Assembly: GCF_000208865.1 (NCBI RefSeq) | Contig: NC_018392.1 | Span: 1,240,001-1,304,000 of the forward strand | DNA length: 64,000 nt | Origin: Neospora caninum Liverpool | Lineage: Eukaryota > Apicomplexa > Conoidasida > Eucoccidiorida > Sarcocystidae | Direction of reading: 5' to 3' | In this document: positions 1 to 11,311 of the stretch, in pieces | Numbering within the stretch: position 1 is the first letter of the stretch | Layout: every line of letters begins with the position of its first letter | The notes under the pieces: generated by a model | What the model saw: the letters and a program-made list of their open reading frames with translations, nothing else | Database searches by the model: none | Told to the model about the DNA's origin: nothing | Position numbers and translations under genes: made by a program

Positions 1-693
1 GAATACCAGCTACAGCGAGACAGAGAGGTAGCGAATGCCGGTCGGAGTTTTCCTGTTGCCGTTCGCCAGTCAGAGCAAGAGGCACGTGCGAAATCCACCA
101 AGAAAGACACCGTAGTTACAGATATGTAGGAACCTCCTTTCGCTATAACGGTCGAAACACACATGTGTTGTTCGCGGAAAGTTTCAAAAACGAATGGACA
201 TGTGCGTTTTTACGTTTCGCCAAAACTGGATATCTGGAAGCTCGCCGGGGACACCGCCAAATGCACAAAGAGCCGGAGAGGACGCGACAACACCTGGGGC
301 TGTCTCGCACCCACCACCAAACTCACCCAGGAAGCGACTGGGTATTTCTTTCCCGATATAATCATTTGTGCATTCTTGTACATATGCATATGCTCTTCCA
401 TATGAAAGTGCGTGTGTATATTTTTGTACGGATTAACCCCATGATGGGTGAAACCATTCTACGGAATACGCGTTTCTCTACCGAGGCGCTCGTGGACATG
501 AATCTAATGCTTCGGTCTAAACAGATCAACATACATATGAAGATGCCGTGTATTTATTTTAACATGTGTAGGGTGCATATCTCTTTTGTGTGTTTATGGG
601 TATCAATTTGTGACCGAGAGCGGTTGACGCTTTCCGGGGGCAACAGGGAGCAAGGCTCTCTGGCGCCTTTGGGCGGTTTTCGTTTTCCTCCTC
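1..693. other. left flank, no gene supported
   Basis: I see no supported gene here. Open frames exist on both strands but they lack family resemblance or a convincing splice context. The stretch lies downstream of the minus-strand LC8 gene, so part of it is probably that gene's 3' untranslated region. Confidence 0.4.
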
Positions 694-1085
694 TCAAGGA
701 GTCTTCCAGATTAAGAACCCTGTTTGGCCGATATAGAAATAAAGGTAATGGTCAGTTTCGTGAGTCAAATTCGAGGCAAAGTTCCGACCAACCACGATGT
801 GCCAAGCAGCGCTACCTCCGACTCCGCCGCCGCGCTTGACAGCCTGCTGCTTGAGATACGTCGCCATGGCCTAGACAGAAAACACGCCGCAAACAGGCGC
901 ATGTTTTCCCACATGGGAATCACGCACAAGTCGCGTCAAGACAGAAAAGACAACAAACAGCCGACCAAGAGGACACGCCATTCACAGCAAAACAACGAGA
1001 GGGGATGTGACTGGGGCGGAAACCAGCAGTTGAAGCAGCAGCCACCTACACACGTCCTTTTCGCGCTACGTGCCCATGAGCCTGT

Positions 1086-1122
<37 letters not shown>

Positions 1123-2075
1123 TCTACTTTTACAAGTATACAGACATTCAGATGTAGGTGTTCCATATTCAAATGTATATATATATATATATATATATAT
1201 ATGCGTGTGCGAGATCCACTGAGAAAGGAGGAGAGTTACGTCGTTGGGACTGGACAACACCTGATGAAAAGGTGGGCGTTCATGATCTGTGAATGACATG
1301 TTAAATGTGCCTATCTTTGTGTCTAGGGTCTTTGTACACGTTTACAGTCGAAGCCATGCCTGGGAAGAAGGGGGATTTTCTTAAACGCTTTTGTTCTCGT
1401 TAAAGACACGGTGTTGAAAGATTTCTCGTCTGCCAAGTGGGTGGCGCACAGTACCTGTTCTGTCGGGCACGCCTCGAGAGCTGCACGGAAAACAGATATA
1501 CGCCCCCACGGAACTGTTTTGTTTTCTTTCGGTATCCTGCGTCTTTGTCTACACGAGAGGACGAGAAAACCAGAAACCTCCACCCTGGCCCAAAAAAGGA
1601 ACGTCGCCAGTCCTGTACGGCCTTGAGGGTTTTCCGAATCAGAAGAGCAAACGATGGGCTCCTCTCTGTTCATCTCCGATCACTGAGAGCACATTCCGGT
1701 CTTGACGTATGCCTGCTTAGGTGTTATCTATCACTACCGTCTGTATGCATGTATACATATTGGCGCAAGTACATATAATATGCCTCTCTGGGTAGAATAC
1801 ACCGCACATAGCTGCAGTAATATGTGTATTTCCGTGTACATGTGCCGATCTACTGCCGCTCTCTCTGTTTCGGTATCGGCCTGTAGAGTTATCAATTTCT
1901 CTCGCGTGAGATGAGTGTTCATGGTGATGCCTCCCTGGTGACCAGCTGAGAAGCGGCGTTGTCTTGCTCGGCGGCTTGGCAGAACAATCTCACCTTGCAT
2001 GGCCTCGTTGATGAAGAATTCAACCTCGAGAGGATCCATGTCCGCCTGGCGAACGACTGCCTTTGCTAGCGACAT
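694..2075 (-). CDS. LC8-type dynein light chain, three exons
   Basis: A 94-residue LC8-family dynein light chain, a small dimeric subunit of dynein motors (and, in flagellated cells, of radial spokes). Exons on the minus strand are 2075-1994, 1480-1455 and 870-694. All introns are GT-AG and the phases agree (82, 26 and 177 nt). Exon 1 gives the AVVRQADM block that matches AVIKNADM of LC8. The 26-nt middle exon gives ALEACPTEQ, which fills exactly the ALEKYNIEK position. Exon 3 gives AWHIVVGRNFASNLTHETDH and then YLYFYIGQTGFLIW, matching [20 protein letters not shown] and FIYFYLGQ. Length is close to the usual 89 residues. The C-terminus departs from canonical LC8 (WKTP instead of FKSG) and a Gly-rich insert precedes the WH motif, so this is likely a divergent, perhaps axonemal, paralogue. 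The ATG at 2075 is chosen because only a TTG extends the frame upstream. Confidence 0.88.
1090..1119. repeat. (TA)n microsatellite in LC8 intron 2
   Basis: Uninterrupted TA dinucleotide run within the second intron of the LC8 gene. A second run lies at 1175-1202. Confidence 0.95.
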
Positions 2076-4071
2076 GTTTGTGTCTGCGTTGTTCCCTTTT
2101 TTCAAGTCTGTGTTCTCCCGCTGTTGCGAAGATGCCGAGGGTCGGGCCGAGAGTCTGTCTTTCCACAGACGCTTCTATCAGCCGTTGCCTCAGTCCTCGC
2201 CTTTCATCTGCATAAGTGGTGTTCAGTAAAAGAGAACGAGGAGCTTGGTTGCCCCATCGACCTTTTCGCAAGCAAGGAGAAAGTACGAGCGTGAATATGA
2301 CCCAACTAGCCGAGAACAGAAAAGCGGTACGGGTCTCAGAAAGCAGACACACACGAAGAGGAAACGGCCGGCAGCTTCGCAACGAAAGCAACAGCGGAAC
2401 ACACGGAGGCGAGTGAGACCGCGTTACGGATAGGCGCAAAGGAAGGAAGCAAGCACAAGAAGCAAAGTTCGAGAAGCCGGAGTGTGTGTGCGAGTCCCGT
2501 GCAGTCAACTGGCCCTGCGTTTGTACGTCGACGCAGTGATGCTCTCAGGGAAGTCGGCACATCAAGCGTAGCTCCACATTTGTGCGTCCAACTTCCTAGA
2601 CGCAACACGAACGCGAAAGGCAAATACTTTCGTTTTCCTGTGAAGGGGGCGGCTGCTGGTCCAGGCTTGCTTGTCAACACCGTAGCCCACAGGCTGCAGA
2701 TCACTCTGGAATGATCAAGTCTCCTCGTCCCTCACCAGACAAGACACACACACACACACAAATGCGACTATCAAGTCTTTCTGATTCTCTCGTTTACAAG
2801 CCGAGGAGCAAGTTTCGTCTAGAACGGACAAAGGAAAAAGTCCAGGCTTCCTCGTTCAGGCGTCTTGTCGGTACGGAGTCTGCTATGAAACTCGTATCTC
2901 AAAGCGTGACACGAATGAAAACCCAAGCAGCACACAATTTGCGCAGCGTGACATAGATCCTTGCGGACGGAAATGCAGACTTTTCGACGTTTTTTCTCGT
3001 TCGATTTCAGTCTCTTTGGTGTCTAACGCGACAACGCAGAGTCGTGTCTACAAGGTTTCCAGGAGCCGCACACACTGCTCCGATTTCGTGTCGTGCTTGT
3101 AGTCGTCTCGCCCGTTGGTTTCGTCTTTTTTCAGCTGTCGTTGCCCCGGGACGAGGCAGACAAGTTGTCAGGGGAAGTGCGAGGTGGACACGCGTGTGGT
3201 GATTTCCACAGATAAGGAAAGCGACGAACGACGGGCAGAACCGACGATCTACGTGCAGACTCTTCTTCTCCTCGCGCGGTGCCAGAAGATTCTCGAGCGA
3301 AATGGGTCGCGTGAGCACACGGGCGTCGCTTGCCGTGTTTGAAAGGCAGATGAACGGGAAGTAGAGATGAGAGACAACCAGGGAGAAAACGCAGACGGAC
3401 AGGAAAAGACATACCGTAAGGTTTGTGTGGCCCCACAGGGTTCGCTTGGATTCGCCAGTCTCACTCTTCATGCATGCGTCTTTTCAGCAGAGTCCCCGCG
3501 AATCAGAAAAGCAGAGAACGCGTGGATCGGCATATGGCAAGTGAAATCTAGACACGCCTCTAATGACGGTGGCGAGCGTCCTTTCCCCTCAAACGCTCAG
3601 CGAAACTCAATGTATGCGCGCCTCCCTGTGACCGAAACCTTCGGGTCCCGCTTGCCGAGCATTCAAGAATCTACAAACCTCCCGAGCACTGTCACGAGCT
3701 CTTATGAGATGAGCGTCTGACCGTCCAACACTCGCACCGCCAAAGTCTCGCACGGGCGCTTTCCTTTACGCTCTTGGCCTGCTCTCAGTCGCTCCAGAGT
3801 CCAGAGAACACGCAGCGAAGCCTAGCCTGAGAAACGAACACATTTCCTCAAGATAGGGTCGCTGCAAATGGTAGCCTAGAGAGGGAGCACGAGAGCAACA
3901 CAGAGGCGTCCACGCGCGAAGAGAGTTCGCCGACGTTTAAGAAGTTTGCTTTTCCTTCGATAGAAACTGGTCCGTGTCGGGCGCAGCCGTCGTACTTGTG
4001 ACCCGTACTGCAGCCGAGTTTGTTACCCATTTTCGCCAGTCGCAGGCTCGAGTTGTCTCGCCTTGGCGGAA
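2076..4071. promoter_or_regulatory. divergent spacer between LC8 and RSPH1-like genes
   Basis: About 2 kb separates the start codons of two genes that diverge from each other, so it must hold both promoters and 5' leaders. No open frame here resembles a known family. A TGCATGC heptamer sits at 3471-3477; such motifs are known cis-elements in Toxoplasma promoters, but its role here is inference. Confidence 0.5.
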
Positions 4072-7000
4072 ATGGAAAACCCTTCTGACGATGAAGCGGA
4101 AACCCCCAAGTATACACTCGTGACTGAAAACGGCACAAGGCAACACAGTTCGCGAGAGTACACCGGATTGGGAAGAGCGACGTACTATTTCGGCGAAGGA
4201 AAGCGGGAGGAGTTCGAAGGCCATTACCTCAATGGAGTGCGGGAAGGAAAAGGTAAGACGTACGCTTTGTCATGCGGCGACTGTCCAACTTGAGAGAGGA
4301 AAAGTGAAGACTGCACATCGCGACGTTCTCTATGACTCGTTGAGCGCACAACCTTGGTGGTCACTGGCATAAATACATATATATATATGTCTACATACAC
4401 GATACGTATAGACTTGCTTTTTTTGGATAGGGATTGTTGTGTTCTGATGCTTCTTTTTTCCGGGTTTCTTTGGCCCGATCAGCCACAGGCATCGAGTCAC
4501 AAAAGTGCGACTTTGTCTCCTGACCGTAATCGAGAGATATAGGACGCACGACAGTCTTTTCCATCCTAGATTTTGTAATCTATTGAACCTTCAAACGCAG
4601 CGGATGAATTTTCGTCTGAAACGATGGTGTGCCTCCGGAGGGATGCGACCGGCGGTAAATGTGTGCTGTTTAGAGTTTCACTCGCACCTTCAATCGTTTT
4701 CCTCTTTCCTTTTTCCTTACCGAGCCACCCATGACGCACGGGACGGCTTTTCTGCCTTCTCTCTCCATTTTCACTCTCCCTGTGTTCCCGTCTTGTCAAC
4801 GTCTTTTGTTTGGACACTTCTGAGAATATCAGCAGCTAAGCGGGACGTTTGGTGCACAAAAGAGATCCGGCTCGCAGCAGCAGGACTCTCGGCCGCTGAC
4901 TCTTCATTTGAATGGAAATTCGAATCAGGAGGGATCCTAGAACGACGCTAAAACCCGTCAACAAGACCTCTTCACTGTTGTGAATGTTGTGAACGGACCC
5001 CCACACTCGACGATCCAGTGCACTCTAACAGAAAATGAAAGACGTTTCTGGGATACACGTGCGCTGTCTCTTGTCCCAGGCAGCTACCGGTACGCGAACG
5101 GTGACTCCTACGAAGGCGATTTCCAGCTGAACAAGAAAAACGGAATCGGGACGGCTTGCTATAAAGAACAGCCTCAGCAAGACGCTGAAGGTCTGCTGAA
5201 CGCCCTTCCCCCGTCTCCCTACGCACGGAAGGAACAAGCAGAGGGTCACGAATGCCTGAGTCGAAAAACAGCGCCAGGACACGCCTACAAATAATTTTAC
5301 TTTGTGTACTGCATACTTGCACGTGTAACTATGCGACGAGAGTTCTTCACGGAGTTTTATCCATGTGTGTGAGCCGATACGCATACCTATTTTTTGTGTG
5401 CACAAAAGTATATGTCTGAAAGGGAATACTCCCACATCAATCCGTCTATCTATATATATATATATATATATATTTATCCAGATATATATTTATGTATATG
5501 TTAAAATCCCTGTGTACGTAAAGAGTTGATTTCTGTTCTTGTAGAGGAGGAAGTGAGGGTTGTTCCCGAGAGAAAAATGGAGAGAGGCTAGCATGTAGCG
5601 CGCTCCCCCCCAGACGAGAGGCAACCCGCTTGGTCCTCGCGTGTGTGACGCTGGACGGCGCAGAGACTCTCTCGGGATCTCTGAAGAGTCCCCCCCCCCC
5701 CCCCCCCCCGCAAAAGCATGTTTTCACGCGTTCTGTGGCGGGTATGCTTGTGTGTGTGTGTGTGTGTGTGGCGATCCAGAGGACCAGGCGCTGGGTGAGG
5801 CGTCTCCGAATTTTTCAACCTACATGGGCCACTTCCGCGAGGGGAAACGCGACGAGAGCGGAGCGCTACTGTACGCCAACGGAGATGTCTACATTGGCGG
5901 TTGGAGCAATGGGAAAAAGTCGGGGTTCGGCAGGTACAGATTCGCGTCGGACAAGTCCCAAATGGTAGGCGTCTGGGAACAGGGCCGGATGAAGTTCGGT
6001 CGATGGCACTTGCCTTCCGGCGTGTACTACGCGGGATCTTTCAAACGGAACAAACCGTGCGGCAAGGGAGTTTGGGTCTTCCCGCAGAGCGGAAACCAGG
6101 TCGTCGGCGAGTACATCCAGAAGGTAAAAGCGAACACAGCGCTAGAAGGCCGGAACAAACGCACACCGAGAAGTCCACGCGCGGGGCGAGAGGGAGGGGG
6201 GAACGAGGGGAATCTGCAATGCATTGCTTTCTGCCCCCAAAAGGCGACGAAACGTTGAGCGTGTCACGCGGAACGAAAGGCTCAAGAACAGTCGGGTTCC
6301 TTGGGGAACCAAAGACTCGGAGTGCTCACGAGTCACCTCGGAGTATCCCATGTCCTGTCGACTGTACAAAGAAGGAGGAATCCAAAAACCTGTCCCGCGC
6401 GTTCTGTGAGCGCCGCGTGTGCATGTGAGAGACGCCTGGACGAAACGAGGGCGGGACCCGTTTTGCTGTAACCGAAATGCCAGAAACAGGGAAAGACGCT
6501 CACGCAAGACACGCGCTGCACACGATTGACTGAATCGGTTTCCAACGACGAGAAACCACGGCGGGTTAGTCCACGTGCGGGGGCCTCTCGAACGCGATTT
6601 TTTCTTCTGCTCTTGGGTTTGCTGACGAAAAAGCAAGAAACAGATACGAGTCCCGCGCACGCCTTTTCGCTCGTCTTTTAAGAAGGGACGGTCCTTGCAT
6701 CGCCGCTGCGGATCTTCACCTTTTGTCTGTCGTCTCGCGGTTCGTTTCGGGGACGTGTCGGCAGGGGGGGAACTTCCGCTGTTTCCCCAGTGTATATGTA
6801 GAAAAACACGGACACGACCGCTGGCAGCTGCGCAGTTTTGGAAACGGTGGGGGAACCCCTCCACTCTTTTTGAGGCTGTTCTCCACTCGATCCTCTCCTT
6901 GCTCGAGCGCACCACATAGACTTCTTCGTTCTCTGGTACAGGTGAAGGAGGCAGCCGCGGACCCCGACGAAGAGGGACGTGACAAGGGCGAGGAAAGTTT

Positions 7001-7073
7001 GCCTCTGGACGAGCTCCTTGAAATCGATTCGATCGACTTCGTGTGTCGGTCGTGTACCTCACTACGCGGCTGA
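4072..7073 (+). CDS. MORN-repeat protein, radial spoke head 1-like
   Basis: A roughly 255-residue MORN-repeat protein resembling radial spoke head protein 1 (RSPH1/meichroacidin), a component of the 9+2 axoneme's radial spokes. Exons: 4072-4252, 5080-5190, 5780-6123 and 6942-7073; phases agree. MORN units are visible in exon 1 (YFGEGKREEFEGHYLNGVRE), exon 2 (YRYANGDSYEGDF then NKKNGIGTACY) and exon 3 (YANGDVYIGGWSNGKKSGFG). The end of exon 3 follows the RSPH1 order closely: VGVWEQGRMKFGRWHL, YYAGSFKRNKPCGKGVWVF, then VVGEYIQK, before an acidic tail in exon 4. The exon 2 donor (GTCTGC) is weak, so the exon 2/3 junction is the least certain part. The start is the first ATG; only a TTG precedes it in frame. 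A membrane-associated MORN protein is the alternative, but the colinear match to RSPH1 favours an axonemal role. Confidence 0.82.
5690..5770. repeat. C20 tract and (TG)11 beside an RSPH1 splice acceptor
   Basis: A run of 20 C (5690-5709) and a (TG)11 run (5749-5770) lie directly upstream of the exon 3 acceptor at 5778-5779. The TG run takes the place of a normal pyrimidine tract. Confidence 0.9.
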
Positions 7074-8320
7074 GAGAACGACCAGTGCAGGTCCCCCCGC
7101 CGGAGATGCAACTTGCAGGCGCGACAGAACGCCGTTTGGGAGAACTGTAAAGTGTGTCGCTTCCTTCGGCCTATCCAGTTTTCTGCGAATTCCAGTGTTG
7201 CCTGCCATGTGCGCCCACTTTTCCCGGCTGGTTCGCCGAATACACGTATCCAGAATCCATGCTTGCGTGCGGATATCCACAAATATATCCGCAAGCAAGC
7301 GTGGATTCTGAGTGGATCGAAACCTCAGTTCTAGCAGCAGGCGTTCTGTCTGTCTTCTAGACGCAGAAAGATCGAGAGAGCGCCATCTTTCTCGCGACAC
7401 GCAGACTGGGTGTACTCGCACACTGGGTCACCACGCGTTTTGCAGCGAGGAAATCTCGTCCGGATGCAGGCCCAAGAGTGCTCGGCGTCTTGCTTCTTTC
7501 AAAAAGTGAAAACAATGTAGGCATGCCCAGAGCTTGGCTCTCCCGAAAACCCAACAGCACGGTTCCGTGTTTATTTAAGAAAGCGCAGAGTCCCGAAAAG
7601 AGAAGCGACAAGGCGGTCCGTTCCACGAACGCGCAGGAGAAACACAAGCTTAGCCCCTTTTCGCTTTCTGGGCACACTGCACTTTCCAGAGAACAAATCA
7701 CCCCAGACAAGTCCATTGCACCAGCAGCCTCAGCGGAGCTGAGGGGTGCGCGACGCGGGCTCCCAACAACAGGCTGCAGGAGACACATGCTGGCAGGCAC
7801 TCAATTGTCAAAGGTTTCAGTAAACGCGTTCCGCGTCGAGACCGCGTGGCCAAACGCCCCTTTGGGTGCCTCCCGTATGGACGTTTTTCTTTAAAGACTG
7901 GGCGATGTGCGTGCATGCGTCTCACGGTTGACACGCACCTTCCCCCTCTTCACACAGATTGACTTTTTGCCGACACAGCAGAAGCTACTCGCCAAAAGAC
8001 ACACCGTGCAAATCTAATTTCAAGTGTATCCGCATCCTGTGGCCGCCGAGAAACGACTTTCCGCCATTTGCTTCCGACTTTTTGTCGCTGTTTTCTGCCT
8101 TGCGGCTAGCCGTCCTTGTTCGCGCCTCTCGATATTTGCTCTCATTCCCCGCTTTCGCGTGGCCATGCCACATCTTTTTAAGGAGGGACGAAGGAAACGG
8201 CCCGAGAACTCGGGAGCGCTCGAAAAACTAGTGCACCTCAACGGGGAGGCGCGCTTGGCGCCCTCACTGGAGGCTGCGGGAAGCATTGCTAGCCAAGACA
8301 CCCAGGAGGGCGAAACTCCC
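7074..8320. other. convergent spacer, 3' regions
   Basis: Spacer between the RSPH1-like gene and the convergent microprotein gene. It should carry both 3' untranslated regions. Open frames up to 147 codons exist but none has a recognisable domain. The only structure seen is the inverted repeat at 7251-7310. Confidence 0.45.
7251..7310. repeat. 26-bp inverted repeat (hairpin)
   Basis: Two 26-base arms, 7251-7276 and 7285-7310, are reverse complements with two mismatches around an 8-base loop. The arms begin CAGAATCCA and end GGATAT. It lies 178 bases past the RSPH1-like stop codon, so it would fall in that transcript's 3' region. Confidence 0.9.
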
Positions 8321-9073
8321 TCAGTCCAAGCTCCAGTACTCGCGATCCTTCTTCCTGGGCTTCTGAAAAGAAAAACAGAGACAAGAGGGATTCAGTGAGT
8401 GAAGGACGACACCGTCGTCGTGCTGCTCGGAGGGAACCGAGAAGAGACAGATCCCGTATTCCTCAGACAGCAGAGCCACCACGTGCCAGGCAGGACACAC
8501 ACACACACACACACACATGCATATATATGAGTAGTCGTTTTTCTCGCTGTTAATACGAGTGACAACAGTAATCCATATATTACGCCTCAAATGCATCTAT
8601 CTATGTGGCTTGCGAGGAACATAGGGCACGCACACCTCGATCTAGAGAGGTATCACCCATATATGTACCTTCGCCAGCAGCATCTGGATCTCTCTGCATG
8701 CAGGCCTATACAGACACGTGCGGCCTTTCCAACTTGATGAATCCTGACGTATCTCCTTTGGACAAAGAGACTTGCATCTGAAACTCGCTCTCTCTGTATG
8801 CATATATGCATTCAAAGGGCCTTTTGTGCATGCATACGTCTGCCTGCACAGATGTCAGGGCGACATCCGTATGCACACATCCAAACGTCTACGCGAATTT
8901 CTGTACGCACGCGTCTCGTCTTTGCGTCTCTCGCCTTGGCGGTGAGGAACGTGACTCACCGAAGAAGACCGCTTCTTCTTCTGCGCATCTCGCTCCGCCA
9001 GCTTGCCGTTGACGTAGTAGACGAACACGGCGACAGCGAGAATGGCGAGGAACAGGACGATGAAGATGCTCAT
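8321..9073 (-). CDS. 51-residue single-pass membrane microprotein, two exons
   Basis: Predicted two-exon gene on the minus strand: exon 1 is 9073-8960 and exon 2 is 8362-8321. The donor is GTGAGT, the acceptor is CTTTTCAG, and the junction is in phase 0. The protein starts MSIFIVLFLAILAVAVFVYY, a single strongly hydrophobic segment at the extreme N-terminus, followed by VNGKLAERDAQKKKR, a basic cytosol-like stretch, and a short tail ending DREYWSLD. The hydrophobic N-terminus could be a signal anchor. I do not recognise the family. The consensus splice sites and clean in-frame stop support it; the small size and the chance of an extra middle exon weaken it. Confidence 0.55.
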
Positions 9074-11311
9074 CACTGCACACGTCACACGGAGAAACCG
9101 AGGGCGACGAAATCGTGAGAAAACACACAAAGGAGCGGGAAGGCGACGAGACCGAGGCCGACAAAGCAGGCATCCAGTTCATTCCCCAGCACGCCGGAAC
9201 GCCTGAGAGAGGCAAAAGAGGGCCAGCACGGCGACGCTCCGCGTTCACCGAGAAACGCCGACGCGTAAGACGTCCAGCAGCCACAAAACGCGAAGGTAAG
9301 GGGGAAAGAGAAACCCGAGAAGAACGGGGACAAAGAAGGGGAAGGGGGGGGGTGGGGGCGAGGAGCCGTTACAGTGGCGGAGTCGTCCCCTAAGGGCCTC
9401 GCCTCAACCCCCGCGAGCCACCCTGAAACTCATGCACGCCGTGAGTTCTCGTAGGAACTGACACGTGATCGAGAAACGTTTTTCTTTGTGCGTTTGCGAG
9501 TTTAAAAAGGATTGTTTTTCCAAGAGCGCGCGCGCGTCGAAACCGCGAGGACGCGCAGAGGGATTCCCCGCGACAGTCGGCTGGGTCAGGGGCTTCTGCC
9601 TCCAGCTTACCAGTGGAAGAAACTGCCATTTTGGAGACGCAGAGAGAAGGTAATCGCAGAAACGGAAAACTCGGGGATTTCGTGACAGGAACACACACCG
9701 GCGTCGACTCGCGGGAAAGCTGTCCTCGAGCCCCTGGGAAACTGGGTTCTCTCTGTCGCGGTCGCAGCGGGGTGTTTCGGCCTTTCTCGCAGTGGAGGAG
9801 CAGCGGGTTTTCAAAACAAAGAGGGGCTGCTAACAAAACAGCGCTTTAAACAAATTCGGGACTTTTGTCCTCGCGTTCTCTCCGCCCGAGAAAAAGCGAG
9901 AAGACGCAAAGCTTCCCCCGTCGGCGTGCGCGTCGCTGGGGCTGTCGCGACACTCGGCGTCGAGTGTGTGTTTTCTAAAAAACGGCCGAAAGGACGCGAA
10001 CGCGATCGCGGGTCTGTGCCTTCTTTATGTGAGAAGCTTGCTCGCCAATTCCGCCCTCACGCACGCGATTTCGGCCAGAAACTCGCGATTGCGTGCCGAG
10101 AAAAAACCACGCAGGGAGCCGGAGGCGCCGGAACACTGTGCGCGACACGCGAGGGGATTTCTTTTCACTTCCCCCCCGGCGCGTTTGCGCGAGTGACCTG
10201 AGGGTTTTTTCCCCCTTTGGACTCCCGAGGCCCTCGGGGCTCTCTCTCGCGAAGCCTTCAAGGCGTTCCGCGATCTCGAGTCGAGGGAGGAACCGACCGT
10301 TCTCCGCCGATTAACAAGAGATAGCGCCGGAACGGCCAGAAGCATCTTCCTCCGAGAGCGCACTCTTTCCCTTGTGTCTCCGGAAAACAGCAGCGAGGCG
10401 ATCCAGGAACTCGCTCGGCTGGTCCCCCGATGCGCGCGGGGTACCTGCAAGGCACAGCACCGAGGCTTTTCCGTTCGAGATCTTCCACTTTTTTGCGAGC
10501 GCGAAAACGTCGATCCCGTGCTTTATGGCGTTTTCTCGTCGCGCCAGCCCGAGTCGGTTTCGCGTGAAAGCGCGCGCGTTGTGGGGAGTTTTCCGAGTCC
10601 AGAACGCGGAGAACCCCTGTCTTGTGAGAACCGCGGGGTAGGGGGAGAAAATGCAAGGGGTTGCTTCCGTTGCCGCGCGCACAGGATGCGTCTCCCGCTT
10701 GTCTCTCGAGAGAAAGTTCCTGGTGGTATAGGGCCTGCCAGGCTGGCGCCGGACCGTGCGCGATGTGGCTTCAGCCTGGCAGCGAAAAAAATTTCAGAAA
10801 GCTCTCTCCACGCTAAAAACACCGTTCAGTAGGGTTCGTCCCCGTTCCAACCGGCGCAGAACCGTCGGTTTTCCCCCGCATCTGCCCCAGAAAACTTTCC
10901 CACGCGTTTTTTCGTCGTGGGAGATTCCCCCGTCTTTCAGCGACTCTTGTGCGAGAAAATCGTTCCCGTCACTCGCCAGGTTTTTCGCGTTCCCTGGCGA
11001 CTCCGAGATTTATCATTCACGCGACGGGACGCGTGTCTGTCTCCGTCCGATTCCGGAGCAACTGGAGCCGCGCTCCGTCTCCCCCGGCACCCGCCGCCTC
11101 TCTCGTGTGGTGACGGCCTTCTTTTTCACACTCCTCCCCGCCGCGTTTCGCCCACCCCCCTTCAGGACCGGGACATTGCCGAGCTTTCCGCGGAATCCTG
11201 GAGAAACCTTCGCCTGATTCCCTTTGTCCCCCACGCTTTCGAACCCCCGTCCGTGGCGACTCGCCCCTCCAGAAGTTTCGTCGTGACTCGAACGTCTCTC
11301 TCTCTCCCGCC
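9074..11311. promoter_or_regulatory. divergent spacer, microprotein / transporter
   Basis: About 2.2 kb between two divergent start codons. It is GC-rich with many CG dinucleotides. Open frames on both strands look like composition artefacts with no domain. Presumably it holds both promoters and a long transporter leader. Confidence 0.4.

Noticed and set aside
724..1296. 190-codon plus-strand frame
   Set aside because: It is antisense to LC8 exon 3 and then runs through TA microsatellites.
6142..7062. 306-codon minus-strand frame over the RSPH1-like gene
   Set aside because: No domain; it is antisense to intron 3 and exon 4 of a well-supported gene.
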